A stretch of DNA of 8,493 nucleotides from an uncultured Collinsella sp. (lineage in GTDB: Bacteria; Actinomycetota; Coriobacteriia; Coriobacteriales; Coriobacteriaceae). Where the stretch lies: NCBI GenBank assembly GCA_900542965.1, contig UQPY01000077.1:1-8493 (forward strand). The letters run 5' to 3'. This document shows, piece after piece, positions 1 to 4,796 of the stretch. The notes beneath the pieces were generated by a model. That model was not told where the DNA came from and did no database searches. It worked only from the letters and a program-made list of their open reading frames with translations. Each line of letters starts with the position of its first letter. Position 1 is the stretch's first letter. Position numbers and translations under genes: made by a program.

Positions 1-33
1 TCTCGTGGGCTCGGAGATGTGTATAAGAGACAG
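1..33 (+). other. Nextera read-2 adapter (sequencing artefact)
   Basis: These 33 bases match the Illumina Nextera transposase read-2 adapter, missing only its first G, and end in the 19-base mosaic end (agatgtgtataagagacag). This is library DNA, not genome. It opens spurious reading frames here, including the peptide beginnings MCIRDR and MYKRQ that are familiar contaminants in protein databases. Biological sequence begins at base 34. Confidence 0.97.
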
Positions 34-390
34 GGCCACGAGGGCATGTGGGCCGCCGCAACCGCGATTCTGGATGAGATTGACGAGCCTGCTCCTGTTG
101 CAGCCCCCGCTCCCGTCGCTGCCCCTCAGCCTGCTGCCCCCGCCTATGTCGGCCGTCACAGCGCTGTGTTCCCCGAGGATACTGCCCGCATCTCGCGTGA
201 GAGCATCGAGCGAGCCGAGGCTATTGCCGCCGGCATTATGGAAAACCGTCGTCACGAGCGCGTCAACCAGATCCTCGAGGAAGAGATCGAGCGCCTGCAG
301 TCCTCAACCGCCAAGCGTACGGGCCGTGCCTATCTGAGCGTTATCGAGGGCGGTACCGCCAGCTTCGCGCCGCTCCGCGCGGAGGCATAA
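34..390 (+). CDS. C-terminal fragment of an unrecognised protein with an Ala/Pro linker (5'-truncated)
   Basis: This is the last 118 codons of a gene whose start lies outside the fragment; the frame runs straight out of the adapter, so the real N-terminus is unknown. After a short helix-like stretch (WAAATAILDEIDE) comes a low-complexity Ala/Pro/Val linker with PAPVAAPAPVAAPQPAAP, of the type that joins domains. About 75 residues of charged, probably helical sequence follow (SRESIERAEAIAAGIMENRR, then VNQILEEEIERLQ), and the protein ends LRAEA. No catalytic motif, membrane segment or Cys cluster is visible. The stop (388-390) lies 7 bases before the VanZ start, and the GGAGG serving that gene (381-385) lies inside this one, so the two are probably co-transcribed and translationally coupled. 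I do not recognise the family. The coding call rests on the open frame, the coherent composition and the tight junction. Confidence 0.75.
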   Translation, partial: GHEGMWAAATAILDEIDEPAPVAAPAPVAAPQPAAPAYVGRHSAVFPEDTARISRESIERAEAIAAGIMENRRHERVNQILEEEIERLQSSTAKRTGRAYLSVIEGGTASFAPLRAEA

Positions 391-397
391 CTTCTGC

Positions 398-847
398 ATG
401 GTTAAGATCAATCGAAAATGGGCGGTCGTGACCTGCCTGATGGCGCTCTTGATCTGGGGCAATTCGCTGGTTCCCGGCTCGGGGTCGGGCTCGCTGAGCC
501 TAACGGTCATGGAAGCTATCCGCGGTTTCCTGCACGGCGTGGGACTTCCATATGCATGGGTGACCAACTTTGTTGTTCGCAAGTGCGCGCATTTTACCGA
601 GTATATGGTGCTCGGTATCTTGGCAACGCACGCCTTTGATTTTGAGGGCCGGCGCACCTTTGACGTGCTGCTGCCCACGGCGGTGTTCCTGCTGCTGATT
701 CCCTCGATCGACGAGACGATTCAGCTCTTTGTGCCGGGACGCGCCGGCATGATCACCGATGTGATGATCGACTGCTGTGGTGCGGCAACGGGCGTTGTGC
801 TCCGATATCTCTTACGGCCGCTGATGCGCGCCAAAAAAGCCGCCTAG
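398..847 (+). CDS. VanZ-like family membrane protein
   Basis: This is a 149-residue integral membrane protein of the VanZ-like family. Hydrophobic segments fall at about residues 7-24, 66-80, 89-103 and 121-137. Family signatures are clear: RKCAHFTEY at 61-69 (the RKxxHFxEY motif), DETIQLFVPGR at 105-115, and the polar pair D121 and D125 before a Gly-rich helix. VanZ itself gives low-level teicoplanin resistance in enterococci by an unresolved route. Most homologues, like this one, stand apart from van clusters, so resistance should not be inferred. The ATG at 398 is supported by GGAGG at 381-385, inside the end of the upstream gene, with a 12-base spacer. The last five codons (AKKAA) and the stop lie within the left half of a terminator hairpin, so coding sequence and transcription stop overlap. 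Confidence 0.9.
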   Translation: MVKINRKWAVVTCLMALLIWGNSLVPGSGSGSLSLTVMEAIRGFLHGVGLPYAWVTNFVVRKCAHFTEYMVLGILATHAFDFEGRRTFDVLLPTAVFLLLIPSIDETIQLFVPGRAGMITDVMIDCCGAATGVVLRYLLRPLMRAKKAA

Positions 848-879
848 GACGTATTGTTTGGTCCTAGGCGGCCTTTTTT
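839..879. terminator. Bidirectional rho-independent terminator between convergent genes
   Basis: A perfect 12-bp inverted repeat (gccgcctaggac at 839-850, gtcctaggcggc at 861-872) with a 10-base loop is followed by six T on the plus strand (874-879). It is preceded by six A (833-838), which give a T-tract on the minus strand. It can therefore end both the VanZ transcript and the convergent ROK kinase transcript. The VanZ stop codon (845-847) is inside the left arm. Confidence 0.92.
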
Positions 880-961
880 ATTTGAGGGCTTATATGAGGC
901 GTGGTGGCGTCGTTCCGTAGGTTAGATTTGCCGAGCGCGCCACGCCCTGTGGGTGCGTCTG

Positions 962-1852
962 CTACTGAAGCGCCTGTGCGCCCAGGGCCAGGCAGCCCAT
1001 GATGCCCTGCTTGCCCTCGAGGCTGTTGTTGACAATGTAGGTATCGATGTCGTTGACCTCGGGCGTGACGATATAGCCGTTGAGCATTTCGGCGCACTTT
1101 TTGCGTGCGAGCGGCACGATGGGGGTGTGGTCGGCCACGCCGCCGCCGATGATAATCTTTTGCGGTGCGTAGCACAGCGTGTAGGTCATGAGCGCCTGTG
1201 CCAGATAGCCGGCGAGCAGGTCCATGGCCTCCGGGTCATCGGCCATGTCTCCGGCGCTCTTGCCATCCCAGCGCTTTTTAACGCCGGGGCCGGCGATGAG
1301 GCCCTCGAGGCAGTTGTCGTGGAAGGGACAGGCGCTATGCTCGCCGATGGTGTCGCGCGGGTCACGCGTGACCAGGATGTGACCGGCCTCGGGATGCATC
1401 ATGCCGTGCACGAGCTTACCGCCCGAGAGCACGCCGGCGCCCACGCCGGTACCGATGGTCAGGTAGACCACGTCGGTGAGGCCCTTGGCGCAACCAAACG
1501 TGACCTCGCCCAGGCAGGCGACGTTGACGTCGGTATCGTAGCCGCAGGGGATATTGAGCTCGTTTTGGATAGTGCCCAGCAGGTCAAAGTAGCGCCATGC
1601 CGTTTTGGGCGTCTCCAGGATCTTGCCGTATTGGGGTGAAGCGGGGTTGACTGCGGTGGGGCCAAATGCGCCGATGCCCAGCGCGGCGATGCCCCTGTCG
1701 GCAAACCATGCGTTGACGGCCTCAACGGTCTCCTGCGGGGTCGTGGTCGCAATCTGCTCGCGCTCCAGGACCGTACCGTCTGCATAGCCCGTGGCGCAGA
1801 CCATCTTGGTGCCGCCGGCTTCGAGCGCTCCGATAAGCTGCTGTTCTGCCAT
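962..1852 (-). CDS. ROK-family sugar kinase, fructokinase-like
   Basis: This 296-residue cytoplasmic kinase of the ROK superfamily should phosphorylate a hexose with ATP. Its motifs are in family order: N-terminal phosphate-binding GALEAGGTK (8-16), GIGAFGP (59-65), the segment DTDVN (106-110) with D108 as likely catalytic base, GTGVGAG (134-140), HPEAGH (153-158), and zinc-site residues H172 and CPFHDNCLEGL (175-185). The EAGGTK start and the CPFHxxCLEGL form resemble Bacillus-type YdhR/GmuE fructokinases more than glucokinases or ROK repressors, and there is no N-terminal helix-turn-helix. Fructose is therefore the favoured substrate, by inference. The frame extends upstream to 1954, but the ATG at 1852 is chosen. 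It has an AGAGGA-type ribosome site (opposite 1857-1865), and the upstream residues overlap the previous gene's terminator and show no homology to ROK proteins. It ends convergently with the VanZ gene and shares its terminator. Confidence 0.92.
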   Translation of the reverse strand: MAEQQLIGALEAGGTKMVCATGYADGTVLEREQIATTTPQETVEAVNAWFADRGIAALGIGAFGPTAVNPASPQYGKILETPKTAWRYFDLLGTIQNELNIPCGYDTDVNVACLGEVTFGCAKGLTDVVYLTIGTGVGAGVLSGGKLVHGMMHPEAGHILVTRDPRDTIGEHSACPFHDNCLEGLIAGPGVKKRWDGKSAGDMADDPEAMDLLAGYLAQALMTYTLCYAPQKIIIGGGVADHTPIVPLARKKCAEMLNGYIVTPEVNDIDTYIVNNSLEGKQGIMGCLALGAQALQ

Positions 1853-1888
1853 AGTATTCCTCTCTGGGACGAGTTGCTTCTTCTCTAA

Positions 1889-1894
1889 AGTATA
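1889..1894 (-). promoter_or_regulatory. Possible -10 box for the ROK kinase gene
   Basis: The minus strand reads TATACT here, 36 bases upstream of the ATG at 1852, within an AT-rich patch just past the upstream gene's terminator. No good -35 hexamer is seen at 17 bases (the sequence there is accTAA-like). This is a weak call, supported mainly by its position between a terminator and a good ribosome site. Confidence 0.35.
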
Positions 1895-1923
1895 GCGCTC
1901 TAAAAAATAAATTAGGTCGCTAT

Positions 1924-1959
1924 AAAAAGATACCTCGTGGCCCAACGGGTTCACGAGGT
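1924..1959 (-). terminator. Rho-independent terminator of the aminotransferase gene
   Basis: Arms acctcgtg (1932-1939) and cacgaggt (1952-1959) enclose a 12-base loop. On the minus strand the hairpin is followed by ATC and five T (opposite 1924-1928). It lies 30 bases past the aminotransferase stop and upstream of the ROK kinase promoter region. The two minus-strand genes are therefore probably separate transcription units, or linked only by read-through. Confidence 0.85.
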
Positions 1960-1989
1960 TTCTTTAGTGCCTTTAGTTACTGGCCGTCC

Positions 1990-3171
1990 TTACCCGCGCG
2001 GCTCGATTTTATCACGCAGAGACTTGAGGTTTTCGAGTGCGGCGTTAAGCGTTTCGTCTCGCTTGGCAAAGTGGAAGCGGATGAGGTGGTTGACGGGCTC
2101 ACGGAAGAAGCTTGAGCCGGGCACGGCGCCCACGCCCACCTTGGACGCGAGGTCCTCGCAGAAGTCGAGGTCGCTGTCATAGCCAAACTCCGAGATATCC
2201 ATCATCACGTAGTAGGCGCCCTGCGGCACGTTGTGCTCAAGACCGATGCTATCGAGCCCCTGACAGAATAGGTCGCGCTTGGCGGTGTAGAGGTCGAGGA
2301 CCTCCTGGTAATAGCTGTCGTCGAATTTGAGGGCGGTGACGACAGCTTCCTGCAGGGGAGCGGCAGCACCCACGGTGAGGAAGTCGTGGACCTTTTTAAT
2401 GCGCTCGGTGATCTGGGCCGGGGCGATGGTGTAGCCCAGACGCCAGCCGGTGATGGAGTACGTCTTAGACAGCGAACTGCAGCTGATGGTTCGATCGAAC
2501 ATGCCGGGCAGCGTGGCCATATAGACGTGCTCGTGGGGCGCGTAGACGATGTGCTCGTATACCTCGTCGGTAATGCAGTAGGCGTCGTACTTTTTGCAGA
2601 GGTCGGCGATTAAGGTGAGCTCCTCGCGCGTAAAGACCTTGCCGCAGGGGTTGGAAGGGTTGCACAGGACGATGGCCTTGGGATCGTTGTCGCGGAAGGC
2701 CGCCTCGAGTGTCTCGCGGTCAAAGTCGAACGCAGGTGGGTTAAGCGGCACGTAGATGGGCTCGGCACCCGAGAGGATCGTGTCGGCGCCGTAGTTCTCG
2801 TAGAATGGCGAGAAGATGACGACCTTGTCGCCGGGGTTTGTGACCGTCATCATGGCGGCCATCATAGCCTCGGTGGAGCCGCAGGTGACCACGATGTTCT
2901 CGTTGGGGTTGATCGGCATGCCCATAAAGTGCTCCTGCTTGGCGGCAAGCGCCTCGCGCATGGCCTGGGAGCCCCAGGTGATGGAGTACTGGTGGTAGAG
3001 CGGCTTGGGGTCGCTGGCGATGGCGCTCAGGCTGTTGAGCAGCTGCGCCGGGGGATCAAAGTCGGGGAAGCCCTGTGACAGGTTGACGGCGCCATACTTG
3101 TTGGAGATGCGCGTCATGCGGCGGATGACCGAATCGGTAAACGTTGCCGTGCGGTTGGAGAGTTCTTTCAT
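1990..3171 (-). CDS. Class I/II PLP-dependent aminotransferase
   Basis: This 393-residue cytoplasmic aminotransferase of fold type I is about the usual length. It has NLSQGFPDFDPP (30-41), the N-terminal substrate-side motif of kynurenine/methionine aminotransferase-like subfamilies. Other motifs are CGSTEAM (97-103) for the PLP phosphate, SPFYENYGAD (121-130), NPSNPCG (171-177), where Cys replaces the usual Thr of NPTG, and D202-E-V-Y205 for the PLP pyridine N and O3'. SSLSKTYSITGWRLGY (232-247) carries the Schiff-base K236, and R365 in IRFHFA should bind the substrate carboxylate. The exact amino acid cannot be read from motifs; Met, aromatic or broad-range transamination all fit. The ATG at 3171 (MKEL) has AAAGGA six bases upstream. 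The ATG at 3189 has no ribosome site and would place MLERTG before the conserved start. It is transcribed divergently from the tRNA pair and ends at its own terminator. Confidence 0.93.
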   Translation of the reverse strand: MKELSNRTATFTDSVIRRMTRISNKYGAVNLSQGFPDFDPPAQLLNSLSAIASDPKPLYHQYSITWGSQAMREALAAKQEHFMGMPINPNENIVVTCGSTEAMMAAMMTVTNPGDKVVIFSPFYENYGADTILSGAEPIYVPLNPPAFDFDRETLEAAFRDNDPKAIVLCNPSNPCGKVFTREELTLIADLCKKYDAYCITDEVYEHIVYAPHEHVYMATLPGMFDRTISCSSLSKTYSITGWRLGYTIAPAQITERIKKVHDFLTVGAAAPLQEAVVTALKFDDSYYQEVLDLYTAKRDLFCQGLDSIGLEHNVPQGAYYVMMDISEFGYDSDLDFCEDLASKVGVGAVPGSSFFREPVNHLIRFHFAKRDETLNAALENLKSLRDKIEPRG

Positions 3172-3180
3172 GCCGGTCCT

Positions 3181-3238
3181 TTCGAGCATTTGCAGTGGGG
3201 CAAGTTTACTCCTATGAAACCGGTGGGAAATGCTCGAA
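3181..3238. repeat. Perfect 11-bp inverted repeat in the aminotransferase leader
   Basis: ttcgagcattt (3181-3191) and its exact complement aaatgctcgaa (3228-3238) are separated by 36 bases. The proximal arm starts 10 bases upstream of the aminotransferase ATG and overlaps the edge of its ribosome site. The pair could fold the leader mRNA or mark two half-sites for a regulator. The symmetry is seen directly; its function is inference. Confidence 0.6.
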
Positions 3239-3255
3239 ACGGTCTCGAAAAACTC

Positions 3256-3274
3256 TTTTCAAAATTCTTGAAAA
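3256..3274. promoter_or_regulatory. AT-rich inverted repeat, possible operator in the divergent intergenic region
   Basis: TTTTCAA (3256-3262), a 5-base spacer and TTGAAAA (3268-3274) form a perfect 7-bp dyad. It lies between the divergent aminotransferase (minus) and tRNA (plus) units, and ends 8 bases before the tRNA -35 box. It could be an operator or an UP-like AT-rich element. No known regulator site is recognised. Confidence 0.35.
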
Positions 3275-3281
3275 TTGGGGC

Positions 3282-3310
3282 TTGCATCGCGTGGCGTTCC
3301 TTGCAATAAT
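3282..3310 (+). promoter_or_regulatory. Sigma-70-type promoter for the tRNA pair
   Basis: TTGCAT (3282-3287) and AATAAT (3305-3310) are separated by exactly 17 bases. Transcription should start near 3317, about 20 bases before the mature 5' end of tRNA-His. An AT-rich stretch directly upstream (3247-3276) could act as an UP element. Confidence 0.75.
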
Positions 3311-3337
3311 AGTCGAGCGCGAAGCGTACAGGACACG

Positions 3338-3414
3338 GTGGGTGTAGCTCAGTTGGCTAGAGCGACGGGTTGTGGTCCCGTAGGTCGAGGGTTCGAGTCC
3401 CTTTACCCACCCCA
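3338..3414 (+). tRNA. tRNA-His (anticodon GTG)
   Basis: A complete cloverleaf can be drawn. The acceptor GTGGGTG pairs with TACCCAC with one G-T. The D arm is GCTC/GAGC. The anticodon stem ACGGG/CCCGT encloses loop TTGTGGT with GTG at 3372-3374. The T stem GAGGG/CCCTT encloses TTCGAGT. Position 73 is C and CCA is encoded (3412-3414). Base 3337 is G and would be the extra G-1 that pairs with C73, the identity element for histidyl-tRNA synthetase. Confidence 0.95.
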
Positions 3415-3436
3415 GTTCTTGCTTCGTGTTGATATC

Positions 3437-3512
3437 GGGTCGTTAGCTCAGTTGGTAGAGCAGGGGACTCTTAATCCCAAGGTCCAGGGTTCGACCCCCT
3501 GACGGCCCACCA
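3437..3512 (+). tRNA. tRNA-Lys (anticodon CTT)
   Basis: The acceptor GGGTCGT pairs with ACGGCCC (one T-G), the D arm is GCTC/GAGC, and the anticodon loop CTCTTAA has CTT at 3470-3472. The T stem CAGGG/CCCTG encloses TTCGACC, the discriminator is A, and CCA is encoded (3510-3512). The 27-43 pair is G-A. It lies 22 bases after tRNA-His and should share its transcript. Its 3' end recurs downstream at 3671-3690. Confidence 0.95.
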
Positions 3513-3581
3513 AAGCATGTTTAGACGGTCAACGAAAGTTGGCCGTCTTTTTTTGTTAACAGTACATGGGGTCGAACCCGT
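3493..3581 (+). repeat. Imperfect direct repeat, copy 1 (tRNA-Lys 3' end + terminator + palindrome)
   Basis: This unit of about 89 bases runs from the tRNA-Lys T loop through the CCA end and terminator to catggggtcgaacccgt (3565-3581). It recurs at 3671-3758 with roughly ten differences. The tail contains GGGGTCGAACCC (3568-3579), the exact reverse complement of the tRNA-Lys T-arm core GGGTTCGACCCC (3487-3498). Confidence 0.85.
3523..3554 (+). terminator. Rho-independent terminator of the tRNA operon (copy 1)
   Basis: agacggtcaac (3523-3533) pairs with gttggccgtct (3538-3548) with one G-T, closed by the tetraloop GAAA. The T-run extends to 3554. It begins 10 bases after the tRNA-Lys CCA end. 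Confidence 0.95.
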
Positions 3582-3670
3582 AAGGGCGCGGTGCTGAGGA
3601 AATGCGCGAGCATTTGCCAGCGCAGCGCGCAAGGCGCGAAGCGTCGCAGCGGCCGCCTGCGCAGCAGGCT

Positions 3671-3690
3671 GACCCCCTGAGGGCCCGCCA
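3671..3690 (+). pseudogene. tRNA-Lys 3'-end remnant
   Basis: gaccccctgagggcccgcca differs from the 3' end of the intact tRNA-Lys (3493-3512) at only two of 20 bases. One change alters the acceptor stem and the other replaces discriminator A with G. No 5' half of a tRNA lies upstream, so it cannot fold as a tRNA. It is a fragment, consistent with an att-type duplication of a tRNA 3' end. Confidence 0.75.
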
Positions 3691-3700
3691 AAGCAAGTTA

Positions 3701-3731
3701 AGACGGTCAACGAAAGTTGGCCGTCTTTTTT
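3701..3731 (+). terminator. Duplicate rho-independent terminator (copy 2)
   Basis: This is the same stem-loop as at 3523-3548 (agacggtcaac, GAAA, gttggccgtct), followed by five T (3727-3731). It would act as a backup for tRNA transcription and stands between the tRNA genes and the convergent dinD-like gene. Confidence 0.85.
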
Positions 3732-3774
3732 GTTGACCTTTCATGGGGTCGAACCCGTCGGTGCACAGCTGCTT

Positions 3775-4635
3775 TCACAGATCGAGCCTACCCTGGGGAT
3801 CGGTAAAACCGTCAGTACCCTCCTTGAGTTTCTTCTCGTCTGCCTTCACACGACGCTCGAGCTTCTTTGTATCTTCGGCAGGCGGTAGGTTCTCGGGTAC
3901 AATTCCGCGGTCGATGAGGCTGCCACGCACGCTTGTGTTGTTCTCGACGTGCTCTTGCTTGATCTGGTCCAGACCGTACAGGTCGTGTTCCTCGGCGTTG
4001 AAGGCCGTCATCGAGTTCGTAAGGTCCTTTGCTTTGATGAGAACATCGGCTAGCCTGTCCGCCAATGCCGAGCTCTTGGATACGCCGAGCTGTTGCTTCA
4101 TTTCCGCCGTGCTTCTGCCGCCGAATAACGCTTCATCGCCCTTCGACTTGATGATTGCGAATCCTTTGGAGTCCACGCCGCGTTTGAACGCAATACCCGA
4201 GAGCTGTTTCTCTGAATCAGATAGCGAGTGGCGCGCCTGCAAGCGCTGAATCTCTGCGAAGCGCTGCTCTATGAGCTCTTGGCGGCGCGTCTGCACGGCG
4301 AAGTACGCCTGTGCGAGCGCGATTTCTTGCTTGTTTGAATCTCCGTTCTGGGCGATTAAATAGCATGCATAGCGCGTAAGTTTGTAGTCTTTAACCGCGC
4401 GAGCGGCGACACCGGCAGTTACCATTTTCGTGGTGTCACGAAAATGGGAATCAACTGGAGTTTTGTTTGTTTCGCACGAGACTTTTGCCCTCTTAACAAC
4501 TTCGGCAAAGTTCTCCCATCGAGTGTACCCCATGGGTTCCATTAAATCGCGTGCGAGCCAATACTCAACGCCGTCTTCTACATTGGCGTAGCTATCAAGT
4601 TCGACACGCCACTTCTCGATATCTCTACTGTCCAT
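3775..4635 (-). CDS. dinD: DNA damage-inducible protein D (Bro-N domain) homologue
   Basis: This 286-residue protein matches E. coli DinD (about 274 residues) in length and pattern. The N-terminal Bro-N-type domain (about 1-115) holds EYWLARDLMEPMGYTRWENF (24-43), VVKRAK (46-51), and the hallmark LTRYACYLIAQNGD (86-99) followed by ALAQAYFAVQTRRQEL (106-121). The C-terminal part is helical and charged and ends with the DinD-like NNTSVRGSLIDRGIVPENLPPAEDTKKLERR region (232-262). In E. coli DinD is SOS-induced and reported to inhibit RecA-filament activity; whether that holds here is unknown. ATG 4635 has AGGAGG four bases upstream. No GAAC-N4-GTTC or CTGT-N8-ACAG LexA box is visible in 4636-4796. 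The gene looks more AT-rich than its neighbours and sits beside a scarred tRNA-Lys site, which suggests acquisition by transfer. Confidence 0.9.
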   Translation of the reverse strand: MDSRDIEKWRVELDSYANVEDGVEYWLARDLMEPMGYTRWENFAEVVKRAKVSCETNKTPVDSHFRDTTKMVTAGVAARAVKDYKLTRYACYLIAQNGDSNKQEIALAQAYFAVQTRRQELIEQRFAEIQRLQARHSLSDSEKQLSGIAFKRGVDSKGFAIIKSKGDEALFGGRSTAEMKQQLGVSKSSALADRLADVLIKAKDLTNSMTAFNAEEHDLYGLDQIKQEHVENNTSVRGSLIDRGIVPENLPPAEDTKKLERRVKADEKKLKEGTDGFTDPQGRLDL

Positions 4636-4663
4636 ATCTCCTCCTCGCTGGCCTATTGTCTAT

Positions 4664-4693
4664 GCGGGCTTTGCCCGCTCCGTATTCAGAATA
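4664..4693 (-). promoter_or_regulatory. dinD leader: small hairpin and dyad
   Basis: GCGGGC-TTT-GCCCGC (4664-4678) is a perfect 6-bp hairpin about 29 bases upstream of the dinD start, with no T-tract on the minus strand. Just beyond it, TATTC-A-GAATA (4683-4693) is a 5-bp dyad in the likely promoter zone. Minus-strand TATCCT/TATTCT could serve as -10, but no convincing -35 is seen. These may be control elements; no known binding site is recognised. Confidence 0.35.
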
Positions 4694-4718
4694 AGGATAC
4701 GCTGCCGTACGGACACGA

Positions 4719-4754
4719 ATGGGCCCCGTGCCACTTCGAGCTCACGGGGCCCAT
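4719..4754. terminator. Strong 12-bp hairpin after the flavoprotein gene, no U-tract
   Basis: atgggccccgtg (4719-4730) and its exact complement cacggggcccat (4743-4754) enclose a 12-base loop, 42 bases past the flavoprotein stop. The stem is very GC-rich. Neither strand has a following run of T, unlike the other terminators in this window. It is probably a transcription end or RNA 3'-stabilising structure, but not a canonical intrinsic terminator. Confidence 0.6.
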
Positions 4755-4796
4755 AGATATCGATTAGTTGTGTTCTGCTTTAGATGGGTGTTCGAA

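Larger units (their letters stand above)
3671..3758 (+). repeat. Imperfect direct repeat, copy 2
   Basis: This second copy is offset by 177-178 bases. It keeps the tRNA 3' remnant, an identical terminator stem-loop and the 17-base tail catggggtcgaacccgt (3742-3758). Between the copies (3582-3670) is a very GC-rich segment with small perfect hairpins (AAATGC/GCATTT at 3600-3615, GCCTGC/GCAGGC at 3655-3669) that does not resemble tRNA or a credible protein. The arrangement could be an attachment-site duplication left by an integrative element at tRNA-Lys, or a collapsed tandem tRNA duplication. Confidence 0.85.

Noticed and set aside
5..337. Frames beginning in the first 33 bases
   Set aside because: Their starts are in adapter DNA. 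Only the frame continuing into 34-390 is real coding sequence, and its first codons are not genomic.
398..847. Glycopeptide (teicoplanin) resistance gene
   Set aside because: The protein is VanZ-like, but no vanA-type ligase, VanX, VanH or VanS/R genes are present, and VanZ-like proteins are widespread in bacteria without resistance.
898..946. Inverted repeat GGCGTGG / CCACGCC between VanZ and the ROK kinase
   Set aside because: The arms are only 7 bp with a 35-base loop in GC-rich DNA, and a better bidirectional terminator lies immediately beside them.
953..1639. Plus-strand frame of 228 codons opposite the ROK kinase
   Set aside because: It is an antisense shadow of a gene whose motifs all read on the minus strand. 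It has no ribosome site or recognisable domain.
3471..3744. Minus-strand frames of 62 and 79 codons across tRNA-Lys and its duplicate
   Set aside because: They cross a tRNA and two terminators, and their matching parts merely reflect the direct repeat.
3493..3758. CRISPR array
   Set aside because: There are only two repeat copies with about ten differences and tRNA/terminator content. Spacing and structure do not fit CRISPR, and no cas gene is present.
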